DNA from: Arcobacter sp.
GTDB lineage: Bacteria; Acidobacteriota; Terriglobia; Bryobacterales; Bryobacteraceae
Direction: 5' to 3'
Assembly: GCA_020723085.1 (NCBI GenBank)
Contig: DYJN01000001.1
Coordinates: forward strand, 148,144 to 212,143
Length of the DNA stretch: 64,000 nt
Part shown: in pieces, positions 27,122 through 36,560 of the stretch
How the letters are laid out: every line of letters starts with the position of its first letter
Position numbering within the stretch: the stretch's first letter is position 1
Notes under the pieces: model-generated
What the model saw: the letters and a program-made list of their open reading frames with translations, nothing else
The model's database searches: none
What the model was told of the DNA's origin: nothing
Position numbers and translations under genes: made by a program

Positions 27122-27964
27122 TTATTGAGTGGAACGTATGCGCAGATCGGGCGGTTGCAGCCGTGACGGGTCCACGCGAAGCCGGAGGCCCTCCTGGCTC
27201 CACCTGCCCCCGATGGAGATGCGGATTTCCGGATCCTCCGGCGTCCAGTCCGGCAGCCGCAAGCGGAGCTCATAAATGCCGGCCGTGCCCGGGGAAACGC
27301 CTGCATAGGAGATGAACGCGCCAGGCACTTCCCTGCCGTCCAGAAACACCTGGAGCGAGTCGCGGGCCCTGAGCTCGCTGGGCTGGCTCTCCGGGTGCAG
27401 GTTGATGGAACGGCGCAGTGTCCGGCCCCACCCGGTTCCATACAGCACAATCTCGCTGCCTGGGACGGCCGGGTTCTCCGGCAGCCGCCATTCCTCGGCG
27501 CCGGGGTCGCGGGCAAGAGCCCAGCGCGTGTCCAGCGGCAGCAGGCCGGGTGCTGCTTCCTGCAACTGCACGCGCACGGCTGGGCCGTTCAGCCCATTTT
27601 GAGTGAGGATGATTTTGGCGGGACCTGCCACAAGTTCGGGTGGAACAATGAACACCACGGCATCCGGCGAGGCGTATTCGATGGCTGCCAGGATTCCGTT
27701 CACCTTGACAGAAACGCCGGTGCCCGGCAGCAAAGTCGGAAGCACGGCGGCGTTGGGCGCAGCTTCGGCTCGCGAGGAGACGATGGGGCTGAGGTTGTCG
27801 CCGAAAATGACGGCCACCGTGTTCGGAGCCAGTTCTGGCAGGCCGCTAGCCAGATTCAGGATGGAGGTCTCGCTGTATGCCGGCGCCCACCGCTCGCCGG
27901 GCGGGGCGGCAAGAACGGCGCATGCCGCTGCGGCGAACAGGGCGCAGAGCCAGCGCCCGTGCAT
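27122..27964 (-). CDS. Exported TIGR03437-family (Solibacter-type) protein
   Basis: A 280-residue protein if started at the ATG at 27964, which has AGGAT about 9 bases upstream; a GTG at 27973 would add three residues. It opens with a signal peptide (WLCALFAAAACAVLAAPP). The body matches the domain first described as abundant in Solibacter usitatus: SILNLASGLPELAPNTVAVIFG near the start, VKVNGILAAIEYASPDAVVFIVP in the middle, and VLYGTGWGRTLRR and YAGVSPGTAGIYELRLRLP near the end. In most members the domain sits at the C-terminus of large secreted proteins; here it forms the whole mature protein. Its role is unknown, but it is a useful taxonomic marker. Confidence 0.82.
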   Translation of the reverse strand: MHGRWLCALFAAAACAVLAAPPGERWAPAYSETSILNLASGLPELAPNTVAVIFGDNLSPIVSSRAEAAPNAAVLPTLLPGTGVSVKVNGILAAIEYASPDAVVFIVPPELVAGPAKIILTQNGLNGPAVRVQLQEAAPGLLPLDTRWALARDPGAEEWRLPENPAVPGSEIVLYGTGWGRTLRRSINLHPESQPSELRARDSLQVFLDGREVPGAFISYAGVSPGTAGIYELRLRLPDWTPEDPEIRISIGGRWSQEGLRLRVDPSRLQPPDLRIRSTQ

Positions 27965-28028
27965 TCCAAGCACATCCTACGGCACCAGCCTTCCTGAGTC
28001 CATAACCCAATGCCAGCCCAGTCATACG

Positions 28029-28097
28029 CGAAGGGGACAGCCTGATCCGGCACCTTCGCGGAATTCGGGAAGGAGCCGGATCAGGCTGTCCCCTTCG
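28029..28097. repeat. 23-bp inverted repeat fused to the mutY stop
   Basis: Arms 28029-28051 and 28075-28097 are perfect inverse complements. After one mismatch the pairing continues for 5 bp (28053-28057 with 28069-28073), leaving an 11-base loop. The right arm supplies the last codons (Lys-Gly-Thr-Ala) and the TGA of mutY. No T run follows on either strand, so it is not a canonical terminator. The core GGGGACAGCCTGATCCGG has the look of a REP-type palindrome, but only one copy is in the window. Confidence 0.85.
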
Positions 28098-29097
28098 GGG
28101 GGAGGAGAGCGAGGGCTTTGCGCGTCATGGCGCCGACCGGGAGCGTGTCGATGCGGTCCAGATCGTGCCACTGGCAGCTTTCGGGCGCGCGGCGGAGGCG
28201 GCCATGCCAGACTTCGACCTCAAAGTTGTGATGCGTGATGGAATGCCGGAACCGCCCTACGGGGCGCAGTGTGCGGGACGAAGGCAGATCCTCCACCGCC
28301 GGCAACTCCCAGAACCCCGCCAGCCTTCGTTCCTCACTGGATCGCTGCCGGAGCAGGAGCCGGCCCTGATCGATGATCAGGGCAAGCCGCAGATGGCGCC
28401 GCTCCGGCGGTCTGCGGCGGGCCTTGACCGGCAGCTCCGGGGCAATCCCGTCGCGATGCGCCTGGCAGATCCCCCGCCAAGGGCAGAGGAGGCATTTCGG
28501 TTGGCGCGGCAGGCACAACGTGGCGCCGAGCTCCATAAGAGCCTGGTTGAACTCATCTGGATGTCCGGGATCGAGGAGCGCCTGAGCCCGTTCTTTCAGC
28601 CGGGCGCGGACGCCGGGCGAGGCGATGTCACCTTGCTCAGCGGAGAGGCGTGCCATGACGCGGGCGACGTTGCCGTCGAGCACGGCGCAGGGCTCGAGAA
28701 AGCAGATGGACGCTACGGCGGCGGCGGTGTAATCACCAATGCCGGGCAACCTCCGCCATTCCTCCGCCGTTTGCGGGAAGCCGCCCCGGGCGGCGAGCGC
28801 CTCGGCGGCGCGCTTCAGGTTGCGGGCACGGCTGTAATAGCCAAGTCCCGACCACAGCGAGAGCAGCTCCTCCTCTCGCGCCGCAGCGAGGCTCGCGGGC
28901 GTGGGGAAGCGGGCGAGGAAGCGCTCGTAATAAGGGATCACGGCAGAGACGCGCGTCTGCTGAAGCATGACTTCCGAAACCAGAACGCGCCAAGGGTCGC
29001 GCGTGCGCCGCCAAGGCAGGTCGCGGCGCGCGGAGGCATACCAATCGAGCAGGAGTTTCGCCGGGCGCTGGGGATTCCGCATGCGGCTGCTACTCAT
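28081..29097 (-). CDS. mutY: A/G-specific adenine DNA glycosylase
   Basis: A 338-residue base-excision repair enzyme that removes adenine mispaired with 8-oxoguanine. E42 in [20 protein letters not shown] and D141 in CAVLDGNVARV are the catalytic residues. The helix-hairpin-helix reads RRLPGIGDYTAAAVAS. The 4Fe-4S ligands are C195-x6-C202-x2-C205-x5-C211. A Nudix-like C-terminal domain (LLLRQRSSEERRLAGFWELP, FRHSITHHNFEVEV) recognises 8-oxoG. The start at 29097 gives MSSSRMRNP; an in-frame ATG at 29082 is possible. The final Lys-Gly-Thr-Ala and stop come from an inverted repeat. A truncated second copy of its 5' end lies just upstream. Confidence 0.96.
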   Translation of the reverse strand: MSSSRMRNPQRPAKLLLDWYASARRDLPWRRTRDPWRVLVSEVMLQQTRVSAVIPYYERFLARFPTPASLAAAREEELLSLWSGLGYYSRARNLKRAAEALAARGGFPQTAEEWRRLPGIGDYTAAAVASICFLEPCAVLDGNVARVMARLSAEQGDIASPGVRARLKERAQALLDPGHPDEFNQALMELGATLCLPRQPKCLLCPWRGICQAHRDGIAPELPVKARRRPPERRHLRLALIIDQGRLLLRQRSSEERRLAGFWELPAVEDLPSSRTLRPVGRFRHSITHHNFEVEVWHGRLRRAPESCQWHDLDRIDTLPVGAMTRKALALLPPKGTA

Positions 29098-29387
29098 GAT
29101 GAGGGATTCATCCCCGCGCGAGCAATTCTTCGTCCGGCGCCGCAGCGAGGCTCGCGGGCGTGGGGAAGCGGGCGAGGAAGCGCTCGTAATAAGGGATCAC
29201 GGCAGAGACGCGCGTCTGCTGAAGCATGACTTCCGAAACCAGAACGCGCCAAGGGTCGCGCGTGCGCCGCCAAGGCAGGTCGCGGCGCGCGGAGGCATAC
29301 CAATCGAGCAGGAGTTTCGCCGGGCGCCGGGGATTCCGCATGCGGTTGCTACAATGATGAGGGATTCCCCCTCGCGCGAGCAATTCC
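28878..29387. repeat. Tandem duplication of the mutY 5' end (about 259 bp unit)
   Basis: Copy A (28878 to about 29128) is inside and upstream of intact mutY. Copy B (about 29137-29387) lies immediately next to it, in direct orientation, at an offset of 259 bases falling to 257 after a small indel near 29093/29351. The copies are nearly identical over the coding part; differences include one base in the CGCTGG/CGCCGG stretch and CGGCTGC against CGGTTGC. The word GCGCGAGCAATTC occurs at the end of both copies and a related form at the beginning, suggesting short-homology slippage. Copy B forms the upstream region of uvrA. Confidence 0.93.
29108..29341 (-). pseudogene. Truncated duplicate of mutY (N-terminal 70 codons)
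   Basis: The minus-strand frame from ATG 29341 encodes [20 protein letters not shown] and continues almost identical to MutY through [13 protein letters not shown]. It then diverges (PDEELLARG) and stops at 29108. It contains the catalytic-Glu region SEVMLQQT but no helix-hairpin-helix, aspartate or iron-sulfur site, so it cannot be an active glycosylase. Its own start equivalent to the intact gene (ATG 29097) is lost by a small deletion. It lies between the intact mutY and the divergent uvrA and may still carry the old mutY promoter region. Confidence 0.85.
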
Positions 29388-29393
29388 CCCGCC

Positions 29394-32207
29394 ATGCCGG
29401 ACCGCGGTGAGTTCCTGAGCATCCGTGGTGCGCGGGTCCACAACCTGAAGGGTATATCGCTGGACCTGCCCCACAACCGCCTGACGGTGGTCACCGGAGT
29501 CTCCGGCTCCGGCAAGTCGTCGCTCGTGTTTGACACGATCTACGCCGAAGGGCAACGGCGCTATGTCGAGAGCCTCTCAGCCTACGCACGGCAGTTCCTG
29601 GAACGGATGGAGAAGCCCGCGCTCGACGAGATTGACGGCATCGCGCCGCCCATCGCCATCCGGCAGAAGAACACCACCCGGAACCCGCGCTCGACGGTGG
29701 CGACGGCGACGGAGATCTACGACTATCTCCGCCTGCTGTTTGCGCGCGCGGGCGAGACGTGGTGCCCGAAGTGCGGAGTGCGGGTGGAAAGGGACACCGT
29801 GGATCCGGTGGCGCAGAAGATGCTAGCGCAGCCAGAGGGCTCGCGCTGGTATGCGCTGTTTCCGGTGCGTGTGGCGCAGGGGGCGAAGCCGGAAGCCTTC
29901 AAGGAGCACCTCGCGGACTTAAGGCGGCGCGGCTTCACGCGGCTTTATCAGAACGGACGCGTCTTTGAGTTCTCCGCTCCGGAGTCGCTGCTCGAGATGG
30001 ACTTCTCGCAGCCGTTCTTCGTGCTTGCCGATCGCCTCGTGATCCGCGAGGGGCAGAAGCAGCGCATTGTGGACACGGTGGAGACCTGCTACCGCGAGGC
30101 GGGCGAGGTGATCTTCGAGCAGGCGGGCGAGAGCGAACCGGCGCGGCTCCGCTTCTCCGAGCGGTTCGCATGCAAGAGCTGCGGGCGGGAGTTTCCCGCG
30201 CCGGAACCGTCGCTGTTCAGCTTCAACAATCCGCGGGGCGCCTGCCCGGAATGCCAGGGCTTCGGGCGGACAATCGATTACGACATGGATCTGGTGGCGC
30301 CGGATCCGTCGCTGTCGATCGCTGAAGGCGCGATCGAGCCCTGGAGGCGCCCGCACTACGAATGGGTGCTCGAAGAGTTTGCGGCGCGGCACAAGCGCGA
30401 TGTGCGGCTGCGCGCGCCCTATGCGGACCTCACACCCGCCGAGAAAGAGATCGTGCGCGCGGCGGTGCGGGAGTTCTTCCAGGAGGTCGAGCGGAAGAAA
30501 TACAAAGTGCACGTACGCGTGTTCCTCAGCCGGTACCGGGGCTACGCCACCTGCCGCGCCTGCGGCGGGGCGAGGCTGCGCGAGGAAGCGCTGCATGTGC
30601 GCGTGGGCGGCAGATCCATCGCGGAAGTGGCGCGCATGAACATCGCCGAGGCGCGGCGGTTCTTCGATGACGTGCAGCTGTCGGCGGAGCAGGCAGCCGT
30701 AGCTGCGCGCGTGCTGGACGAGATCCGCCAGCGGCTGCGATTTCTGGACAACGTCGGACTCGACTACCTGACTCTGGACCGGCTGACGATGACGCTGTCC
30801 GGCGGCGAGGCGCAACGCATTCAACTGGCTACGTGTCTGGGATCGCGGCTGGTGGGAGCGATCTATGTTCTGGACGAGCCCTCCATCGGACTGCACCCGC
30901 GCGACACATCGCGCCTGATCGGGATCCTGGAAGAGCTGCGCGACCTGGGCAACACCGTGCTTGTGGTGGAGCACGACGCCGACGTGATGCGCGCCGCGGA
31001 CCATATCGTCGACCTGGGACCGGGGGCGGGTGAACTGGGCGGCGAAGTCGTCTTCGAGGGCACGCTCGGGCAGATGCTCAACGGCGCCAATGGCCGGCGC
31101 GTGGAGACGCTGACCGCGCGCTACCTGCGCGGGGAGGCGCGGACCTCGCTCAAGACGGCGCCGCGGAAACCGGACCCGGCGCGGAAGCTGCGGTTCATCG
31201 GCTGCCGGGCGCACAACCTGAAAGGCATCGACGTGGAGATCCCGCTGGGAGTGATGACGGTTGTGACGGGAGTCTCCGGCTCGGGCAAGTCGACGCTCGT
31301 GCACGACGTGATCTACCGGAGCCTGCAGGCGCGCTATCAGCGGGACCTGGCCGCAGTGCAGGACGACGCCGAACTGGACGCTTCGCTCGACCGCCAGACG
31401 TGCCGCAGGGTGGAGGGCGCGGGGCTTGTGCATGGACTGGTGCTGGTGGATCAGTCGCCGATCGGGCGGACGCCGAGGTCGAATCCTGTGACCTACACCA
31501 AGGCCTTCGATCCGATCCGGGAACTGTTCGCCTCCACGCCGGAAGCGGCCAGGCGAGGCTTCACGGCAGGCCATTTCTCTTTCAACGTCAGCGGCGGGCG
31601 GTGCGAGACCTGCCAGGGCGGCGGAACGGTGACGGTGGAGATGCAGTTCCTGGCCGACGTGGAACTGGTGTGCGAAGACTGCCGCGGGATGCGCTACAAG
31701 CCGCAGATCCTCGACATCCGCTATAAAGGGCTGAACATCCACGAGGTGTTGCAACTGACGGTGCGCGAGGCGATCGCCTTCTTCTCGGGCCATGCCAAGA
31801 TTGTTTCGCGCCTCCAGCCGCTGGCCGACGTAGGACTGGGATACCTGCGGCTGGGGCAGTCCGCGACAACCCTTTCCGGAGGCGAGGCACAGCGCGTGAA
31901 GCTGGCCAGCCACCTGTCGCAGAACGATGTCTCCGGACATCTGTTCCTTTTCGACGAACCGACCACGGGGCTGCACTTCGACGACATCGCCAAGCTGCTG
32001 GACGCGATGGACCGCCTGGTGCTGCGCGGCGCGAGCGTGCTGATCATCGAGCACAATCTCGAAGTGATCCGGCACGCCGACTGGGTGATCGACCTCGGCC
32101 CGGAGGGCGGGGAACGCGGCGGGAACCTCGTCGTCGCCGGACCGCCGGAGGCGGTGGCGGCATGCGAGCGCTCCTACACGGGCCGCTTCCTGCGGACGCC
32201 TCTTTGA
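29394..32207 (+). CDS. uvrA: Excinuclease ABC subunit A
   Basis: A 937-residue ATPase of nucleotide excision repair that finds bulky DNA lesions and loads UvrB. Both ABC modules are complete: Walker A GVSGSGKS (35-42) and GVSGSGKST (near 620), signatures [12 protein letters not shown] and [12 protein letters not shown], and Walker B segments [14 protein letters not shown] and [14 protein letters not shown]. The zinc modules are CKSCGREF...CPEC and CETCQGGG...[27 protein letters not shown] is the standard UvrB-interaction start. The length fits canonical UvrA, although a second paralogue elsewhere in the genome is possible. It is divergent from mutY; the intervening region has been enlarged by the mutY duplication. 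Confidence 0.97.
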   Translation: MPDRGEFLSIRGARVHNLKGISLDLPHNRLTVVTGVSGSGKSSLVFDTIYAEGQRRYVESLSAYARQFLERMEKPALDEIDGIAPPIAIRQKNTTRNPRSTVATATEIYDYLRLLFARAGETWCPKCGVRVERDTVDPVAQKMLAQPEGSRWYALFPVRVAQGAKPEAFKEHLADLRRRGFTRLYQNGRVFEFSAPESLLEMDFSQPFFVLADRLVIREGQKQRIVDTVETCYREAGEVIFEQAGESEPARLRFSERFACKSCGREFPAPEPSLFSFNNPRGACPECQGFGRTIDYDMDLVAPDPSLSIAEGAIEPWRRPHYEWVLEEFAARHKRDVRLRAPYADLTPAEKEIVRAAVREFFQEVERKKYKVHVRVFLSRYRGYATCRACGGARLREEALHVRVGGRSIAEVARMNIAEARRFFDDVQLSAEQAAVAARVLDEIRQRLRFLDNVGLDYLTLDRLTMTLSGGEAQRIQLATCLGSRLVGAIYVLDEPSIGLHPRDTSRLIGILEELRDLGNTVLVVEHDADVMRAADHIVDLGPGAGELGGEVVFEGTLGQMLNGANGRRVETLTARYLRGEARTSLKTAPRKPDPARKLRFIGCRAHNLKGIDVEIPLGVMTVVTGVSGSGKSTLVHDVIYRSLQARYQRDLAAVQDDAELDASLDRQTCRRVEGAGLVHGLVLVDQSPIGRTPRSNPVTYTKAFDPIRELFASTPEAARRGFTAGHFSFNVSGGRCETCQGGGTVTVEMQFLADVELVCEDCRGMRYKPQILDIRYKGLNIHEVLQLTVREAIAFFSGHAKIVSRLQPLADVGLGYLRLGQSATTLSGGEAQRVKLASHLSQNDVSGHLFLFDEPTTGLHFDDIAKLLDAMDRLVLRGASVLIIEHNLEVIRHADWVIDLGPEGGERGGNLVVAGPPEAVAACERSYTGRFLRTPL

Positions 32208-32305
32208 GGCGGAAGACACGAATCATCTTGACTGCCCTTTGGGGCTGTGATAACGGTATTCCCATACCCGCTGCCTGGGCGGGGACTGGAACCACGGGGC
32301 TTGCT

Positions 32306-35300
32306 ATGAAACGCTTACTGAATTGGGCTTTTGCGCTGCTCGTGTGCACGGGCGCCTTCGCGCAGACCTCCACCACGCGCATTTCCGGCACCGTCCTCGA
32401 TGCCAGCGGCGCAGTTGTCCCTCGCGCCGCCGTCACCCTGATCAATGACGGGACGGGGATCTCCCAGAAGCAGGAGACCACCGGCGCCGGAGTGTATTCG
32501 TTTCCGTCGGTGCCCGCGGGCGCATACACTCTGCGGGTGGAAGCGCCGGGCTTCCGCACGGCCGTGCGGGGCGGCATCGTGCTTCAGGTCAACACGCCGC
32601 TGACCGTGGACGTGACGCTCGAAGTCGGCGCTGCGGCGGAAAGCGTCGTCGTCAGCGCGAGCGCCGAAATGTTGCAGACCGCCAGCGCCACGCTCGGCAA
32701 CGTCGTCGAGCAGCGCGCCATTGTCAGCCTGCCGCTGAACGGGCGCAATCCGCTGACGCTGCTGATGTACGAGCGCGGCGTCATGCAGCGCTCCGGAAAC
32801 ACGGTGACGGTCAACGGCGCGCGCCCCACGGCGAACAACGTGACCATCGACGGCATCGAAGCCAACGAGTCGTCCTACTCCAACCCCACCAATAACGTGT
32901 TTCGCCTCAACCCGGACAACGTGCAGGAGTTCAAGGTCACCACGCTGAATCCGACACCGGAGGAGGGGCGCAACTCGGGCGCCAACATTTCCATCGCCAC
33001 CCGCTCCGGCACGAATGAATTCCACGGCACGCTTTTCCATTACTTCCGCAACACGGCGCTCAACGCCCACGAGTTCTTCGCCAAAGCGCAGGGCACTTCC
33101 AAGCCGGTGATCCAGCTCAACCAGTATGGGTTCGAGCTCGGCGGACCCGTCGTCAAGAACCGCACGTTCTTCTTCGCCAACTGGCAGGGGCAGAAGGTCA
33201 ACTTCGCCGATCCCATCAACAAGACGTTCGGCACCGTGAACCTGTATTCGCCCTTGGCTCTGAACGGAGTCTTCCGCTACTGGGTGGCGGATCCGGCCAA
33301 TCCCCTGGCGATCAACGGGCAGCAGATCCGCCAGAACAGCCCGCTGCTGGTCGACCCTGCGACAGGCAAGTACGCGCCCGGAGTGCGGGATTGCCAAGGG
33401 GCGGGCGACACCAACTGCATCGCCTCGTTCAACGTATTTGCCGCCGATCCGCTCGGGCGCGGCATGGACGCGCTGGTCAAGTCCGTGCTCGGCCGCTATC
33501 CCGCCCCGAACGCCTACTCCGCCGGCGACGGGCTGAACACCGGAGCCTACGTCTGGAACACGCCGTTCCGCATCCGCGGCCCCCACTACATGATCCGCGT
33601 GGATCATCAGTTGTCCTCGAAGCACTCGCTCTTCGCCCGCTATCTGGGCGCGCGGCAGGAGGCCCTGGGCGGAGACCCGCTCAACCGCCGCCCGGTGGTG
33701 CTGCCGGGCTTTCCTCCCCGCGGCGAGGTCTTCCGCCCCGCCAAGAACGCGGCCATCGGGCTGCGCAGCGTGCTCTCCCCCCGCCTGGTGAACGAGTTGA
33801 CGCTGGGGCTGGCGCGCTTTGAGTTCCTGTTCACGCAAGGCGAGGCGAACCCGGATTTCCCCAACCAGCCGCGTTTCACCTTCAACAATTCGACCGTCGA
33901 TTACACGGCGAACCCGCGCACGTACAGGGCGGTCACGACTGCGCAGATTGTTGAGAACCTGAGCTGGATCAGCGGCCGCCACATTTACCGCTTCGGCGCC
34001 AATATGCGGTTTTACCGGCACAACGACCAGCGCGGCGACGTCGGCGGCACGAGCCTGGTGCCGTCCATTTCGCTGTCCCGCACCACGCGCCCGCCCGCCG
34101 GATTTTCGCTGCCCGCCGTCGCCACTTCCACAAGGCCCGGCATCGCCGCCGTCGATCTCAACCGCCTCCAGGGCATGATCAATGACCTGCTCGGCATCCC
34201 CGCCGGCCTCACGCAGGTCTTCCTCGGGGACCTCAAGAACGACGCTTTCCTGCCCTTCCAGACCGGCGAGAAAAGCGTGACGCTGTGGGCGCAGGGACAG
34301 CGCCTGAAGCAATACGATTTTTACGCGCAGGACGAGTGGAAACTGCGCCCCGACCTGACGCTGAACTACGGCGTGCGGTGGGAGATCAACCTGCCGCCGA
34401 CAGAAGCCGGCGGGCGGGTCTATGTGCCGGACCGGATGATCGACGGCCGCGACGGCCCGGTGACCTTCGTCCCCGCCGACCGCTGGTATCAGAACAAGAA
34501 TCTGGGCGCGTTTGCACCCCGGGTCAGCCTCGCCTGGGCGCCGGGCGCTCTGCGCGGCACGGTGTTCCGCACCGGTTACAGCATGGCGTTCGACCCCATC
34601 GGCTCCTTCGTCGTCACGTCGGTGGCCACGTCGGTGCCGGGACAGACGTTCCGGTGCAGCTCGCAGTTTTCCGGCAGCGGCGGCAGGCTGGTGACCACTC
34701 CCGGCTGCGCGCCGGCGCCGGACGTCAGGCTCGCCGGCGGGTTCCCCCGCGAACTGCCCCCGCCCACCGGCAAGCCGTCCTCTTTCCTGTCGCCTCCGGC
34801 GCAGGTCGCCGCGAACGCGCCGCCGGTCCGCGTGTTCGATCAGAACCTGCAGCTGCCCACCGTGCATATGTGGAACTTCGACATCGAGCGCGAGATGCCC
34901 GGCGGGTTCGTCGTCAGCGCGGCATACGTGGGACGGCGCGGCACCCGGCTCTACCGCGCCTGGGACGCCAATCAGATCGACATCACGCCGATCCTGCCGT
35001 CGTTCCTCGCCATGCGCGACAACCTCCGGCTCGGCGGCGGCTGCCGCCCCGACGGCACCCTCACGAGCGGCGCGCCTTGCCCGGGCGCCAAGCCCGTCCC
35101 CATCATCAGCCAGAAGCTCATCACGTCGTCCTTCGCCAACAGCTCGCAGACGCAGACCGAACTGGCGCAGAACGCGGCAGGCAGTTTCTCCAACCGGATC
35201 GAACGGAGCACCCTGAATGCCCGCCTGCGCATGAACCAGCAGTTCGGCCAGATCATGTATGTGGACAACGGGGGCGATTCCATCTACCACGCCGCCCAGT

Positions 35301-36106
35301 TCGCCGCCCGGAGGCGCTTCGACCGCGCCGGGCTTCTTCTCAACATGGCCTATACGCTCGGCAAGTCCATCGACAACCTCTCGCTCGATCCCGTGCATGC
35401 CAGCGTCGGCGGCGGGCTGACGACGACGAGTTCCCGCACACCCGCCGACGCCCGCAACTACCGCAATGAACGCGCGCGGTCCGACTACGATCAACGCCAC
35501 GTGCTCAACATCGCCGGCGTCTACGAGCTGCCCTTCGGGCGCGGCAAGACCTGGCTCGGCAATGCGGGGCGCGCCCTCGACCTGCTCGCCGGCGGGTGGA
35601 GCATTTCCGGGCTGTATAGCTATCAGTCCGGCGAGCCGTTCACGGTGCGGTCCGGCGCGCTGACGCATAACGCCTCGGCGCAGTCCCGCGCCGCCCTGAA
35701 GCCGGGCGCGACGCTGCCGGAGGCGAAGCTTCAGGAAAAAGCCGGCGTGATCGGACCGGTCCTGTTCGCCGATGCCAGCGCGTTCACCTTTCCCGAACCG
35801 GGCGAGCTGGGGCTTGGCCGCAACATCTTCCAGGGTCCCAGCTTCCACAACCTGGACGCCTCGATCGTGAAGACGTTCGCCGCCACCGAGCGCATCCGCG
35901 TCCACTTTCGCGCGGAGTTCTTCAACGCGCTCAACCACCCCAACTTCCGCAATCCGCGGGACGCCAGCGTCGGCTCCCCCACGATCACCTCCACCGTGTT
36001 CGGGCAGACCTGCTGCGTCACGTTGTCGACAGCCAGCTCTGCGACGACAAACCAGAACGGCGAAAGCTGGCGCGTGGTGCAGCTCGCGCTGCGAATCACG
36101 TTCTGA
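32306..36106 (+). CDS. Oar-like TonB-dependent receptor (paralogue 3)
   Basis: A 1266-residue outer-membrane protein. I start at ATG 32306, giving the signal peptide MKRLLNWAFALLVCTGAFAQ; the frame further upstream overlaps uvrA and is not family-like. The regulatory-like domain reads ISGTVLDASGAVVPRAAVTL. The plug has LPLNGRNPLTLLMYERGV, TVNGARPTANNVTIDGIEAN and VQEFKVTTLNPTPEEGRNSGANI. The barrel ends with HPNFRNPRDA and finally VVQLALRITF. A possible -35 box TTGACT lies at 32228-32233. It differs clearly in sequence from the two receptors at 9.4-16.6 kb. The gene ends 10 bases before the decayed ilvD copy, on the opposite strand. Confidence 0.92.
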   Translation: MKRLLNWAFALLVCTGAFAQTSTTRISGTVLDASGAVVPRAAVTLINDGTGISQKQETTGAGVYSFPSVPAGAYTLRVEAPGFRTAVRGGIVLQVNTPLTVDVTLEVGAAAESVVVSASAEMLQTASATLGNVVEQRAIVSLPLNGRNPLTLLMYERGVMQRSGNTVTVNGARPTANNVTIDGIEANESSYSNPTNNVFRLNPDNVQEFKVTTLNPTPEEGRNSGANISIATRSGTNEFHGTLFHYFRNTALNAHEFFAKAQGTSKPVIQLNQYGFELGGPVVKNRTFFFANWQGQKVNFADPINKTFGTVNLYSPLALNGVFRYWVADPANPLAINGQQIRQNSPLLVDPATGKYAPGVRDCQGAGDTNCIASFNVFAADPLGRGMDALVKSVLGRYPAPNAYSAGDGLNTGAYVWNTPFRIRGPHYMIRVDHQLSSKHSLFARYLGARQEALGGDPLNRRPVVLPGFPPRGEVFRPAKNAAIGLRSVLSPRLVNELTLGLARFEFLFTQGEANPDFPNQPRFTFNNSTVDYTANPRTYRAVTTAQIVENLSWISGRHIYRFGANMRFYRHNDQRGDVGGTSLVPSISLSRTTRPPAGFSLPAVATSTRPGIAAVDLNRLQGMINDLLGIPAGLTQVFLGDLKNDAFLPFQTGEKSVTLWAQGQRLKQYDFYAQDEWKLRPDLTLNYGVRWEINLPPTEAGGRVYVPDRMIDGRDGPVTFVPADRWYQNKNLGAFAPRVSLAWAPGALRGTVFRTGYSMAFDPIGSFVVTSVATSVPGQTFRCSSQFSGSGGRLVTTPGCAPAPDVRLAGGFPRELPPPTGKPSSFLSPPAQVAANAPPVRVFDQNLQLPTVHMWNFDIEREMPGGFVVSAAYVGRRGTRLYRAWDANQIDITPILPSFLAMRDNLRLGGGCRPDGTLTSGAPCPGAKPVPIISQKLITSSFANSSQTQTELAQNAAGSFSNRIERSTLNARLRMNQQFGQIMYVDNGGDSIYHAAQFAARRRFDRAGLLLNMAYTLGKSIDNLSLDPVHASVGGGLTTTSSRTPADARNYRNERARSDYDQRHVLNIAGVYELPFGRGKTWLGNAGRALDLLAGGWSISGLYSYQSGEPFTVRSGALTHNASAQSRAALKPGATLPEAKLQEKAGVIGPVLFADASAFTFPEPGELGLGRNIFQGPSFHNLDASIVKTFAATERIRVHFRAEFFNALNHPNFRNPRDASVGSPTITSTVFGQTCCVTLSTASSATTNQNGESWRVVQLALRITF

Positions 36107-36115
36107 GAGGTGCGT

Positions 36116-36560
36116 TCAGAAGACCCTGGAGGTTGTGGCTCCCTCGGCAGCCGAACTCACGAGCCTGATGCACTTCGCCATCACGCCGGTGGCGAACGGA
36201 GGCGGAGGCGCCTGCCGGCGCAAGCGGCGCTGCTCGAACACGGCGGGTCCCACATCCCGTGAGATCGGCTTGTGCCCGATGCCGATGGCAACCGGATCGC
36301 CGTCTTTCCTGAGCGCGACGGGGAGCCGGACGGCTCTGAAGCCACATGGCGCGCCATGGAGACGCGCCGGATCGCGATGCAGGGTCTGCTCCCGCCCCGG
36401 AGCCCTGATCGCGCAGCCCTCCGGCGCGAGCAGGCATCCCCGGATCCGCAGCCGGCCAAACAAGCGCCGACACGTCCCCATCTCGATGGCGCCGGCCTCG
36501 GGCTCGCACAAGGCCAGCGGACTCCTCAACTGCCGCCCTCGCATCGGGATGCCGCCGCTG
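36116..36560 (-). pseudogene. Decayed copy of the ilvD 3' half
   Basis: The minus-strand sequence is homologous to the end of the intact ilvD 1.6 kb away. The end reads APPPPFATGVMAKCIRLVSS and AAEGATTSRVF, against [20 protein letters not shown] and [11 protein letters not shown] in the intact protein, and the stop is conserved. Upstream LLAPEGCAIRAPGREQTLHRD matches [20 protein letters not shown]. Between these blocks about 220 bases of ilvD (the part equivalent to roughly 37925-38142) are missing, and the 5' part beyond about 36560 is unrecognisable. Identity looks moderate, so the copy is old. It has the same orientation as the intact gene, with a PEP-CTERM gene between them. Confidence 0.85.

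Noticed and set aside
32315..35938. A 1207-codon minus-strand frame opposite receptor paralogue 3
   Set aside because: Same reason: the receptor frame has a signal peptide, plug motifs and an aromatic C-terminus, while the opposite frame has none.
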